Of a DNA stretch of 64,000 nt, positions 8,829 to 19,471 are shown piece by piece. Under the pieces are notes generated by a model. That model was not told where the DNA came from. It searched no databases and worked only from the letters and a program-made list of their open reading frames with translations. The position numbers and the translations under genes were made by a program. The stretch lies in the NCBI GenBank assembly GCA_016712415.1, contig JADJRC010000015.1:62001-126000 (forward strand), written 5' to 3'. The stretch is from Lewinellaceae bacterium (lineage in GTDB: Bacteria; Bacteroidota; Bacteroidia; Chitinophagales; Saprospiraceae). Position 1 is the stretch's first letter. Each line of letters begins with the position of its first letter.

Positions 8829-10133
8829 GCTTTCTCATCAGATTTTGGAAAAAAATCCTCAAGCAGGGGATTGATCCGACGGACAATGTCGTCGCCATTG
8901 TATTCGAATACGTTGAGGGCAAAAAGCAGATCGAGTAATTCGGGTGAAATACCTTCAAAGTTGCGGCTTTCAAGTAGTTTGCGGTGCGAATCGGTGAGTG
9001 GACGCAAACGTTCTACGGCTAGTCGTTTAAACGTACTTTTGGCTATTTCCGTTGTGACGGTTTCATCTGTATCAAGAAGGCACTGGTTGACCAGCCGAAG
9101 TAATTGACGCGGGCTCCCACCGGACATTTTAGTGATCATTTTCAATACGTTATTATCAAACAGCCCTTTGTCGACCCGGCGGGTCACTATGTTGCAAAAC
9201 GCTTCGCAGTCTTCATCTTCGTCTATATGAATCATCGGAAGATATGAAAACTTGAACAATTCAGCCGCCGCAGCCTGTTCCTGTACATTGTAATAGGTTT
9301 GAATAGGTACACAACAAATAAGGTGAGCGTTCAGGTTTTGGGTAAACTGCGGGTCGGTTAGGAAGATAGCATTATAAATTTCCGGACGGGCTTTTTCAAA
9401 ATCATCAACGATAAAGATCAAATCGCGGCCCTTACCATGTCGCTCGATAGCATCGCGTACGCCAACGAGAGCGGTACGAAGCTGGCCTACGAGCCCGGGT
9501 GTATCGCGGCGTATCGCCTCACGAATTTTTGTGGTGGTACTATTCTGATAACCGTATTTACTTTTAATAAATCCTTCTGCAGAAAAAATATCCCAGAAAT
9601 TCCAGCCTGCTTTTGCCTCGACACCCGCTTCTGCTCCATAGTTGTAATTCAATTCTTTTTCAACTTCTTTATCCTGTAGCCATGCGTGTGCGATGTCTTC
9701 GAACTCTTTTTTTATTATATGGGACATTATGTTCGCGAAAGGTGCGCAAAAGTTTGTTAATCAGAATGATAAAAAGGTCTTCCGGTTGCATTTTGAGGAT
9801 TTCAATTTCTTCCTGCAAACTGACAAATACCGAAAAATACTGCCTGGGGGTGTTAATTGATTCATGGAACCGGAGAAGTTCGACGGTTTTGCCGCATCCG
9901 CGATGCCCGGAGAATAAAATTTTTATGTAGTCATTGGGCAAATGTGTCAGCTCATCACCTGTGATACCCAAGTCTTTTTTTATCCGGGTAAATTGCTTGG
10001 GACTGCGCAATTCCTGCAGATGCACGTATAGGTTCTCTCTACCGGATTCAAAGATATCGAACTCGGGCTCGGTAGTTTCCATGGCCCGGAAAACGTCTTT
10101 TTCTGGAAAGGTATATTGATATTTTTTGTTCAT
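8825..10133 (-). CDS. P-loop ATPase (STAND/Orc-like), partner of the TPR protein; one frameshift
   Basis: About 435 residues after frame correction. Walker A is GHRGCGKT (76-83), Walker B is LIFIVDDFE (about 238-246), and a sensor-2-like GGSPRQLLRLVNQ follows in a helical lid, the order seen in STAND and Orc1/Cdc6-like AAA proteins. A winged-helix-like region (LLESRNFEGISPELLDLLFAL) closes the protein. The frame breaks at the T7 run 9707-9713; one base fewer gives YNKKEFEDIAHAW and joins both halves. I start at MNKKYQYTF (10133) because the 19 in-frame codons upstream are unlike a protein N-terminus and cover the promoter. The stop overlaps the TPR gene start. Inference: a two-gene NTPase/sensor module, possibly for signalling or anti-phage defence; no effector domain is recognisable. 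Confidence 0.72.
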
Positions 10134-10152
10134 TTTTTTAAAGAAAAGCAAG

Positions 10153-10180
10153 CAAATGTAATGACTTTGGCTGTTACAAA
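10153..10180 (-). promoter_or_regulatory. Candidate promoter of the ATPase/TPR operon
   Basis: On the minus strand a TTTG (10177-10180) is followed after 16 bases by TACATTTG (10153-10160), which matches the Bacteroidota -33/-7 pattern TTTG..TAnnTTTG with a slightly short spacer. The ATG of the ATPase gene is 20 bases downstream. Confidence 0.45.
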
Positions 10181-10220
10181 ACGCAATCATCTTCTTGCGT
10201 AAATAACATAATTGCTGAGG

Positions 10221-10783
10221 TTAGGTTGTACTGTACGCATCCGCCTCCTTAAACCGCCAAATGTCGTACACCATCACGGCAATAATGATTCCGGCAGGGA
10301 TAAAAAATATTTTTGTGTGCAGGCTGGGAAACAAACCGACACTCAGCATGGCGCCGAATACAAAGCTGATCATTACGATAAAGCGCAGCAGCGCTTCCCG
10401 CTGGATGAGGCGGCGTTTCTCCCCTTCGGAATGGAATATTTCGGCGATGTCCACTCCGAGTTCATTGACCACACCCGTCATCTGGCTGGCCTTGATCAGG
10501 GAGGAGGTCGTGAGGCTTACCATGGCATTCTGGATACCGATGGCAAACAACATCATCCCCGGAAAAGCCACGGGGTGCAGTGCTCCGGAATTGTCGGCGG
10601 CGGCGGCGACGAACGTAAAAAGTCCCGCCACAACAGCCAGCGGTACCAGGTGGAGGTAGCGCCACTTCAACAGTTTTTCGCGCTCCACGCACCACCCGGC
10701 AAAGAAGCCGCTTTTTCGTTCGGCTTGATCAGGATTTCGCCCAATGCAGGCGGTTTGAGGTATTCGTACCAACGGTTTTTCAT
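10221..10783 (-). pseudogene. DUF1275/YoaK-like membrane protein, N-terminally defective
   Basis: The C-terminal two thirds match the YoaK/DUF1275 family: a transmembrane segment (HLVPLAVVAGLFTFVAAA), the family core MLFAIGIQNAMVSLTTSS..KASQMTGVVNELG, and two more hydrophobic helices ending VMVYDIW. Family members normally have three helices before this, with a TTNVTGH-like motif; these are absent. From the only good ATG (10783, MKNRWYEYLKPPALGEIL) the reading goes out of frame near 10712-10720, and the downstream frame continues as SGFFAGWCVEREK. The gene thus carries both a frameshift and an apparent loss of about 75 residues. Family function is unknown; an active protein is unlikely as written. 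Confidence 0.6.
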
Positions 10784-10902
10784 ATGCGGTTGATTATTCT
10801 ATCCTAAAATGTTGATTTTTGCGGGTCAATCCAATCCACATCTACTTTTCCATCAAGGCAGTAAACATGTCCTGCTGCCCGATTACTGTAAATTCCGGTC
10901 CC

Positions 10903-12140
10903 ATGCGCACATTACAATCCTGGCTTTCCATTCCCGGCGACACTGATTTTTCCCTGCATAATCTGCCATACGGTATTTTTCATACCGGCGACGGGCGTGC
11001 CCGCGCGGGCATCGCAATCGGCGACCATATCCTCGACCTGGAGGCTGCCGCAGCGGCGGGCTTGTTCGGTAAACGTCGTTTTTTCAAAAAAGTATTTGCA
11101 CAAACGACGCTCAACGATTTTATCGCATTGGGAAAACCCGTGACCAACCGTATCCGGCGCAAGGTGCAGGACTGGCTCTGTCAACCCGAAGCGCCAGAAA
11201 ATGCCGAAAATCTGTTGGTTAATCGCCTGACCGCACACCTGCTCATGCCCGTACGGGTAGGCAATTATACGGATTTTTACAGCAGCATCGAACACGCCAC
11301 TAATGTAGGCAAAATGTTCCGGCCCGACAACCCGCTCCTGCCCAACTGGCGCTGGTTGCCGGTGGGTTATCACGGCCGCGCTTCATCCATCGTGGTGAGT
11401 GGCACACCTGTGCGGCGCCCGCATGGCCAGGTGCTGCCCAAAGGTCAGGAGACACCCGTTTTCAGCCTTTCACAGCAGATGGACTTTGAGCTCGAAATGG
11501 CTTTTGTGATAGGAAAAAACAGCAGTATCGGCGAGACGATACCGGTTGAAAAGGCTGACGAATACATCTTCGGGCTGGTGTTGTTCAACGACTGGAGCGC
11601 CCGCGATATACAACGCTGGGAGTACGTGCCGCTCGGTCCGTTTCTGGGCAAAAACTTCGCATCCTCGATTTCACCCTGGATTGTTCCGCTTGAGGCCCTG
11701 CGCCCGTTTCGCGTAAAAGGACCGCGACAGAACCCGGCCCCCCTGGCGTATCTTCAAACCCGGGGCGCGCAGAACTACGATATTTCGCTTGAAGTTGCCC
11801 TCTCTACAGGCGAGAAAAGCCCGCAAACTATTGTATCCCGTTCCAATACAAAGTATCTTTACTGGTCTATGGCGCAACAATTGGCACATCACACCGTCAA
11901 CGGTTGTAATTGTGCGTGGGCGATCTGATGGCATCGGGTACGATCAGCGGCCCGGAAGCGGGTTCTTACGGTTCGATGCTTGAACTCTCCTGGGGCGGCA
12001 AAGAACCTGTCCGGCTGAACGACGGCGCCGCCAGGACATTCCTGGAAGACGGCGACAAGGTGACCATACGCGCCGTTGCGGCGCAGGAAGGTGTTCGTGT
12101 CGGTTTTGGGGAGGTCAGCGGTGTTATCCTTGGTGCTTGA
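10903..12140 (+). CDS. fahA: Fumarylacetoacetase (frameshift near the C-terminus)
   Basis: Hydrolyses fumarylacetoacetate to fumarate and acetoacetate, the last step of tyrosine degradation. The N-terminal domain starts SWLSIPGDTDFSLHNLPYG; the catalytic domain shows DFYSSIEHATNVGKMFRP, the metal-binding ELEMAFVIG, and FNDWSARDIQRWEYVPLGPF. The frame breaks near 11910: adding one base to the T pair gives VNGCNLCVGDLMASGTISGPE, the highly conserved C-terminal motif, and the protein then runs to GVILGA at 12140. I favour MRTLQSW at 10903 as start; ATG at 10867 is in frame but adds residues unlike the family. Total about 412 residues, the normal length. Confidence 0.9.
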
Positions 12141-12227
12141 ATTGCAAAATCTCAACTATCTCCTATTGTTCATCGGTTTGCTCAACTGCTCGTTTTCTGG
12201 TAATTATCAAACCATAATGTACTGAAA

Positions 12228-14447
12228 ATGCCTTTAACGTTCGTGCTTCGGCTTTGCGGGGTATTGTCCCTGCCGCTTCGTTTGTGGAGCCTTGTTTTTT
12301 TTATTGTTTCGGGAGGAGTTTGGGAGTTGAGGGGGCAGTGTACGACAAATCTGTCCTTGACTGCAACAAATTCTACAGGCACAACAGCTACATGGACAGC
12401 CCCGGCCTCTGGCGGTCCATGGATCGTTCAGATAACGGCTATGGGGGCAGGCGGCGGCGGAAACTCCGGCGGCGATCTTGGGGGCAGTGGAGCAACTATT
12501 AGTGGAATTTTTACTGTACAAGACGGCGAAACCTTATTGGCTATAGCCGGTGGGGCAGGAGAAAGTAACAGCAACAACGGCGGCGGCGGCGGCGGCGGTT
12601 CAGGTGTGGTCAATTGCGGCAATCCTTCCGATTGCGCTAACGGGACCATTTTGTTGATTGCTGCTGGCGGCAACGGCGCGGAAGGCGATAATGACGGCTT
12701 GGGTGGTTCTGCACTTACGTCAGGTTCTGGCGATGGCGGTGTAGCGAATAATAGTTCAAATAGTGGCGGTGGCGGTGGCGGCTTGAACTCCCCAGGTGGG
12801 AATGGAACGTCAGGTTTCGGTGGTACCGCTATATCCAAAACGGGGTTGGCTACCGGTGGTGACGGCGTGGGAGGACCAGGAGACCCGGACGGCGGCGGCG
12901 GTATGGGCGGCGGCGGCGGCGGCGGAAGCAGCACATCCGAAGGCTCGGGCGGCGGAGCTGGACATACAGGGGCTACAGGCGGTAACACGCAGAATGCGTC
13001 TTCTTTTATTGATGCTTCGGGTGCACTGCAGTTCAGTAGTAATGGTTTGACGGGTGGTGGTTCTAATAATGGATCGGTTACGATTCTTTGCCTGAGTGCG
13101 GTTTCCCAGGCAAACGACTGCAGCAATACGGTTGTCGTAAACCTTACCGGGCCTGGAGTTGCCGGTTGGAAGGCGCCAAGTACCGGAGGCCCCTGGCAGG
13201 TACAAATGGATGTAACGGGAGCCGGCGGAGGAAACTATAACCCAAGCGGATCAAATAATGACCGGGAAGGCGGCGGCGGGGCCACAATCAGTTCGACGTT
13301 TACGGTACAAAACAATCAGGTCCTGTTTGCCATTGCCGGTGGCGCAGGAACAGGTTCGGTAAATAATGCTGCGGGCGGCGGCGGCGGTTCTGGCGTAGTG
13401 AATTGCGATGTTACGGGGAATTGCGCAAGCGGGACGGTCCTCATCATTGCTGCCGGAGGTAACGGCGCTGAAATCGATGGCGCTAATGGCGATGGACAGG
13501 GAGGTTTATCTTCTGCAGGAGATGGCACGGGCGGAAGCGGCAATGGGGGAAACGGCGGCGGCGGCGGCGGCGGTAGGAATTCAGCGGGAGGCAATGGTGC
13601 AGATGGCGACGGTGGCGGTCAAGTTCCCTGACGGGGCTGTCTTCAGGAGGGGATGGGAATGGCAGCGGAGTAGATCCTGACGGCGGCGATGGCATGGGCG
13701 GCGGTGGAGGTGGTGGCAACGACACTGCCAACGGCTCGGGCGGCGGCGGCGGACATGAAGGCGGCGATGGAGGAACCTCAACAACCAATAGAGCACGTTC
13801 CTTTAATTCAGGAACACTGATTACCAGTAGCGACGGTACACTTGGCGCCGGCCCCTCAAATGGCACCATCACCATTACTTGCCTCAGTCTCCCCCCGTCG
13901 AACTCATCAACTTCAAAGCGCTCATCCGCGACGACCAGACGGTCGATCTGCTTTGAGCACGGCCTCGGAAAAAAATAACCTGGGTTACGACGTGGAGCGC
14001 AGTGCCGACAACCAGAACTGGAAAACACTCGGCTTCGTGCCCGGAAACGGCACCACAACGGAACAACACGAGTATGTTTTTACCGATGAAAAACCTTTTT
14101 CAGGGGTCAACTATTACCGCCTGAAACAACAGGATTACGACGGCAAATCGGAGTATTCACCTATCGTGGTAGCCGATATCCGTATGAACGGCCTGGACTT
14201 CGATATTTTCCCCAACCCGTCAGTCAGCGGCGAGCTCAACGTCCGGACGGTCAGCAAAGTTGAAGGCGAGGCATTGCTGGAGATATACGACTGGGTGGGT
14301 TACAAGGTGTACGAAGAGACGGTCCAACTGCTGAAAGGCACGATGGTTTACCCCGTCTCGATGGCAACTTTCCCGAAAGGCAGTTACACGGCCCGGCTTG
14401 AATTGCCCGACGGAACCCTGCTGTTCCGAAAAATCGTGTTGCAATAA
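12228..14447 (+). CDS. Secreted glycine-rich surface protein with T9SS sorting domain (paralogue 1)
   Basis: A signal peptide (hydrophobic to about residue 35, then RGQC) is followed by two copies of a glycine-rich domain. Each opens with a W-x-A-P..GGPW strand (ATWTAPASGGPWIVQI; GWKAPSTGGPWQVQM), contains a C-x5-C pair (VNCGNPSDC; VNCDVTGNC) followed by LIIAAGGNG, and then long G-G-G runs. The end is a type A T9SS domain: PVELINFKA, YDVERSADNQNWKTLGFV, VNYYRLKQQDYDG, IFPNPS and a final RKIVLQ. Frames break near 13620, at the C6 run 13891-13896 and near 13954 (TTTGAGC for TTTGGAGC); each is repaired by one base. The domain may form polyglycine helices as in phage adhesins and the ALK receptor (inference). 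Probably a cell-surface adhesin. Confidence 0.78.
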
Positions 14448-14450
14448 ACC

Positions 14451-14498
14451 AGGAAGGAGCGGGGCTGCGATTCTGCCTGACAAGCCCTGCTCCTTCCT
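14451..14498 (+). terminator. Hairpin terminator after paralogue 1
   Basis: AGGAAGGAGCGGGGCT (14451-14466) pairs with AGCCCTGCTCCTTCCT (14483-14498), a 16-bp stem with one G-U pair, three bases after the stop codon. No strong T-run follows, so termination may be partial. Confidence 0.55.
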
Positions 14499-14614
14499 TA
14501 AACCCGTATTGCTTGACCATTTTCGCCAAATCTCAATCTATTTACCCTATTCAAGTTATTTTGTTCCGATATTTGCCATCTTGAATCAGCAAATATCATA
14601 AAACCCATATGCTC

Positions 14615-16035
14615 ATGAAAAGCAACTTCTACCTGTTTACAGAATGGCCTGGTATTTCCAGAACCTTTGTATGGGGTCTGGCGACCATTCTTGCCGGCGG
14701 AATACTGCCGGCCAAAATGCAGGCACAATGCGACGGCGGCGCCGTCATCAATATTTCCGGCGCCGGTACCGGCACCTGGACGGCCCCCTCGTCGGGCGGC
14801 CCGTTCACGATTTCCATTACGGCACTCGGTGCGGGTGGCGGTGATTCGGAAAACAACAACCAGGCGGCGGCGGCGCCGAAATGATCGGTGAGTTTGTTGT
14901 GCAGAACAGCCAGGTCATTTTTGCCATTTCAGGCGGCGCCGGTGTAAGCTCGGGTGTATTTGCCGGCGGCGGCGGCGGCGCTTCGGGTGTCGTCAACTGC
15001 GGTATTTCGGGCAATTGCGCGGCCGGCACGCTGCTTATCATGGCAGCAGGCGGCAATGGCGGCGAAGAACAAGGTGATGGGCTTGGCGGTGCAGTTACCA
15101 CAGGCCTCGGCGCCAGCGGCACCGGCGGCGGCGGCAATGGCGGCGGCGGCGGCGGCGGCTTGAACGGCGCCGGGCTCCCTGGTACGGGTAGTGATTTTGG
15201 CACCGGCGGTGGACAAGCTATATTTGTCGGCGTTACCGCAGGTGGTAACGGAGCCGGCGCCGTCGGTGGCCCGGCCGGCGGCAACGGCATGGGCGGCGGC
15301 GGCGGCGGCGGCAGCAGTAACAATACGGGCTCAGGTGGCGGTGCCGGCCATACGGGCGCTGCCGGTGGAAATGGTGCTGCTGCACAATCTTACAACATCG
15401 GAACCAATAAACAAAACACCCCCGGCGCTGCCGGCGCCGGACCTTCCGACGGGTCAGTCACTGTGATCTGTCTCGGCGCCCTGCCGGTAAAACTGACCGA
15501 CTTCAAAGCGCTTATCCATTCGGAAGGCGTCCGGTTGTTCTGGAGTACGGCTACCGAAAAGGACAATCTGGGTTACGATATAGAGCGCAGCGGCGACAAT
15601 CGCAACTGGACCACACTGGGCTTTGTGCCCGGCAACGGTACCTCTGCTTCGCCCAATACCTACGATTTTATGGATCGCGATCCGCTTGCAGGGGTCAATT
15701 ACTACCGCCTGAAACAAATGGATACCGATGGCAAGTACGAGTATTCTCCCATGGTTATTGCCGACGTACGCGCCAATGCACTGTCGTTCGAGGTTTACCC
15801 CAACCCGTCCACAACAGGCGCTCTTACTTTCCGAACCGTTAGCCAGATCGATGGCGAAGCGTTGCTGGAGATGTTCGATTGGGTCGGCTATAAAGTGTAC
15901 AAAGAGCAAATCCAGTTATTCCAGGGTACAATGGCGTATCCCGTTTCGATGGCGACCTATCCCAAAGGGACTTACACCGCCCGTTTGGAAATGCCTGACG
16001 GCACGGTGCACTTCAGGAAAATCGTATTGCAATAA
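14615..16035 (+). CDS. Secreted glycine-rich surface protein with T9SS sorting domain (paralogue 2)
   Basis: Signal peptide ending MQAQC, then one glycine-rich domain (TGTWTAPSSGGPFTISI, VNCGISGNC, LIMAAGGNGG, G-rich runs) and a full T9SS type A domain (LPVKLTDFKALI, YDIERSGDNRNWTTLGFV, VNYYRLKQMDTDG, VYPNPS, FRKIVLQ). One frameshift near 14862 in the GCGGCGGCGG tract separates the first 85 residues; adding one base gives NNNQGGGGAEMIGEFVVQ. The layout and many phrases are shared with paralogue 1, so this is a tandem duplicate with one glycine-rich module instead of two. Probably exported across the outer membrane and anchored at the surface. Confidence 0.8.
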
Positions 16036-16053
16036 GAATCTCCTGTCTGGGTT

Positions 16054-16094
16054 TTCGGGTTGCCGCGCGCCTGGGTAGTGCATGGCAACCCGAA
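16054..16094 (+). terminator. Hairpin terminator after paralogue 2
   Basis: TTCGGGTTGCC (16054-16064) and GGCAACCCGAA (16084-16094) form a perfect 11-bp stem with a 19-base loop, 18 bases after the stop codon. No T-run follows. Confidence 0.5.
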
Positions 16095-16295
16095 CAGCCT
16101 GTGCCACTTGTGGCATCTGTGAAAATAGAGATGAAGGGTGTACCTTTTTGGCATAGTTTTGTCGGTAAATTATACAACAAATTGGTTAAAACCATGAATA
16201 GGCGCAATCCATTGATTTAGTGGATTTTATGTTGTATGTGGGTTTCGGGAAATCTACGCGACGCTGAACATTTTATCTTCAAAACCGATTCAATC

Positions 16296-17865
16296 ATGAA
16301 AGTGATTCATTTTTATGCCCCTAAACGGGGTGCATTGGCTGTTTTTCATATTGGTAAATTGCTGCTGTTCATAACCGGATTTGTTGCCGGTGGTTTCCAT
16401 GTACAGGCGCAATGCCCGGGTTCAGGGGTTACCCTGAGTTCACAGTCCGAAGTCAATAGTTTCGCTTCCGATTATCCCGGATGCACCATACTTCCGGTCA
16501 GTCTGACGATAAGCGGATCCGATATAACGAACCTCAACGGATTAAGTGTGTTGAATGAGTTTGATATAAACACTACTGCCAGCCTGAGGATCGAAAGCAA
16601 TCCGGTGCTGACTAATCTGTCCGGCTTGTCCGGTCTTTCCTTTATTCCGGGAGGGCTCACTATTTTTGACAATGGGGCTTTGACGAATCTTAACGGCCTG
16701 AATAACATCACGTCCATAGGCTTTGAAGGCTGAATGTTGAGTCAATACACAGTTGACAAGCCTGTCTGCCTTGTCTGCCGTCACCAGTATCGGCGGCGAC
16801 CTTTTACATAGCCTTCAACCCGGCGTTGACGTCTTTTGGCGGCGGCTTGAACCTTGTACCGAGCCTGGGTGGTATTTTGCAGATACAGAACAATAGCGCC
16901 ATGACAACCTTGAACGGGCTTAATGCGCTCACAAGTGTCAGTCAATACCTCTTGATATCTTCCAATAATAGTTTGACCTCTCTAAGCGGATTATCAAGCC
17001 TTGCATCCGTCGGGCAGAGCTTCGAAATATCCGGCAATGCTTCGATGACCACCCTGGGCGGCTTTACCAACCTGACGACAGTTGGCGGCGACTTCAGTAT
17101 TGAACAAAACGGCGCGCTGACTAACCTGAACCAACTGACCAACCTGTCGTCGATAGGGGGCAACCTTTCGATCAATTTCAACAGCCAACTCAGCAACTGC
17201 GCCGCACAAGGCATCTGTGATTATCTGGCGGCTCCAGCCGGCGCGATCCTGATCGGTGGCAATGCAGGCGCTTGCGTCAACCAGGCCGCGATCGAAGTCG
17301 CCTGCGGCCTGCTCCCCGTCGAGTTAATTGACTTTAAAGCGGTCATCCACCAGCACGACATACAACTCGTCTGGAGCACCGCCTCGGAGGAGGACAACCT
17401 TGGCTACAGTCTTCAGCGCAGCGCCGATGGACACGGCTGGTCGGAAATTGGTTTCGTGCAGGGCCAGGGCAGCGCGACCAAACAGTCGGACTATTCCTGG
17501 ATGGATAAAAATCCGATTTCCGGAGTCAATTACTACCGGCTTAAACAAATGGACAGCGACGGCAAGTATGAGTTCTCGCCGATCGTAGTGGCCGACATGC
17601 GCTCCACAGGTACGCAATTTGATATTTTCCCAATCCCTCGATTGACGGCGCCGTAAGTTTGCGGGCCACTACTTCAACGGAGGGCTGGGCCTATCTGGAG
17701 GTCATGGACTCAAACGGCAAAAAAGTATATAATGAAAAAATCGGCTTCCCGGAAGGCACGGTGATCTACCCGGTTTCGCTGACGGCATATCCCAAAGGTG
17801 TGTACACCGCCAGGCTTGAACTTCCTGACGGCCAGGTGCAATTCAACAAAATTGTGCTGCAATAG
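16296..17865 (+). CDS. Secreted leucine-rich-like repeat protein with T9SS sorting domain (paralogue 3)
   Basis: Signal peptide (MKVIHF..., ending VQAQC), then receptor-L/leucine-rich-like repeats of about 24 residues with pattern ITNLNGLSVL, LTNLSGLSGLSFI, MTTLNGLNALTSV, LTSLSGLSSLASV, and a Cys-capped end (NCAAQGICDYL). A T9SS type A domain follows (LPVELIDFKAVI, NYYRLKQMDSDG, FNKIVLQ). The N-terminal part differs from its glycine-rich neighbours but the sorting domain is of the same type, so modules have been exchanged. Frame breaks lie near 16735-16760 and 16803 and at the C3 run 17629-17631 (one more C gives FPNPSIDGAVSLRA). Probably a surface-exposed binding protein. Confidence 0.75.
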
Positions 17866-17894
17866 TCCGGAATTTACAAAAAAACAACATTACG

Positions 17895-17940
17895 AACCCT
17901 TCCACTGGCGATTTATCGTACATGGAAGGGTTTTATCTTT
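17895..17940 (+). terminator. Rho-independent terminator after paralogue 3
   Basis: AACCCTTCCA (17895-17904) pairs with TGGAAGGGTT (17923-17932), followed by TTATCTTT. It lies 30 bases after the stop codon. Confidence 0.6.
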
Positions 17941-17985
17941 ACGCCCGCATCTACATATTTCATATATTAAACAGGATCGAGGTCT

Positions 17986-19376
17986 ATGATGGCAACTGTT
18001 TACATCTTTAAAAGGTACTTAATATCCATTTTTTATTATTCCTGCTGCGCGGGAATGGCATCGTTTTCAACGCTAAGTGCCCAGTGCAACAACAACACGG
18101 TGATGAATATAAGCGGCCCCGGCACGACGACCTGGACCGCACCGCAAACCGGGGGGCCGTTTTTTGTCCAGATCACCGCTACGGGCGGCGGCGGCGGCCC
18201 TATAACCCAACTGTTTTTTAACAACGGCGGTAACGGAGCGACAATGAGCGGCGTTTTCGTGGTCCAAAACGGGAGACTATCCGGGCCATTGCGGGCGGCT
18301 TCGGCAAGTTTGCCACCCTGGAAGGCGCAGGCGCAGGTGGAGGATCGGGCGCCGTAAACTGCGGCAACCCTTCGGACTGCGCCAATGGCGAGATACTCAT
18401 CATTGCAGCGGGCGGCAATGGCGGTGACCAAGTGGTTGGCCTGGGCGGTTCTGCTGCGACGAATGGCAGCGGCAACGGCGGGTTGGCCGGCGGCGACCCC
18501 TTGCACGAGCCCGACTGGGGTGGCGGCGGCGCGGTAAATAGCGGCGGCCAGAATTCCATCGGTTCAGGGGACAGGCGGTGGCCAGGTTTTTCTGACAGGC
18601 CTGTCGGCAGGCGGTGAAGGTAGCCGCACCCAGGTGCCCAACGATGGCGGCGCAGGCATGGGCGGGCGGCGGCGGCGGCGATTACGGCGCCGGTGGCGGC
18701 GGCGGCCATACGGGTGGCAACGGTGGCAACGGTTCCGAAGCGTCCTCTTTCAACTCGGGAGCCGACCAGGTCAATACCGACGGCGCCAATGGCGGGGGCA
18801 ACAACCCGGGATCGGTGGTCGTGGTGTGTTTGGCCCTTTACCTGTCGAACTGGTTAACTTTAAGGCATTCATCCATGTCAGCCATGTCGGGTTGCACTGG
18901 AGCACGTCTACGGAAAAAGATAACCTGGGTTTTGAAGTTGAACGCAGTGCAGACGGCGCCAATTGGCACACCCTTGACTTTGTGCCGGGCAGCGGCACGA
19001 GCCTCTCATAAAACAGGTATTCCTTTTCGGACCATGACCCGTTTCCGGCGTGAACTACTACCGCCTGAAGCAAATCGATCATGACGGCGCCTTCGAATGC
19101 TCTCAATGGTGGTTGCTGATATTCGTACCGATGAACTGCAATTCAATTTTTCCCAGTCCGTCTACCGATGGATTGACTAACTTCAGGGCTGTTAGCAGCC
19201 AGGAAGGTGCCGGGCTGCTGGAAATATTTGACTGGGCCGGCTACCGCATATCGCGAACCGGTACAATTATTGAAGGGAACTATGGTGTACCCGGTCTCAA
19301 TGGCCACATTTCCCAGGTACCTATACCCGCTCGTCTGGAACTGCCGGACGGGAGTACGTTTTTCAGAAAATTGTAA
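17986..19376 (+). pseudogene. Glycine-rich T9SS surface protein (paralogue 4), multiply frameshifted
   Basis: Homologous to paralogues 1 and 2: signal peptide ending LSAQC, TTTWTAPQTGGPFFVQI, GATMSGVFVVQNG, VNCGNPSDCANGEILIIAAGG, glycine runs, GHTGGNGGNG, then the sorting domain (PVELVNFKAFI, FEVERSADGANWHTLDFV, NYYRLKQIDHDG, FDWAGYRI, ARLELPDG). The reading frame must change at least five times (near 18270, 18560-18620, 18830, 19010-19040 and 19100-19330). Either the locus is decayed or this GC- and repeat-rich stretch is badly assembled; because every conserved block is still recognisable, I lean to assembly error. Confidence 0.65.
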
Positions 19377-19471
19377 TCAGTAGCCCATTTCAACATATTG
19401 GTTTTATTGATCTCTTCTGTCACTGCAACCGCCTGGCAGGGTAATATTATTTTCAGACTACCGATTGCCAT

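Noticed and set aside
12428..13126. Proline-rich open frames on the minus strand across the glycine-rich array
   Set aside because: GGC/GGT runs read backwards give proline codons; these are mirror images of the glycine-rich genes.
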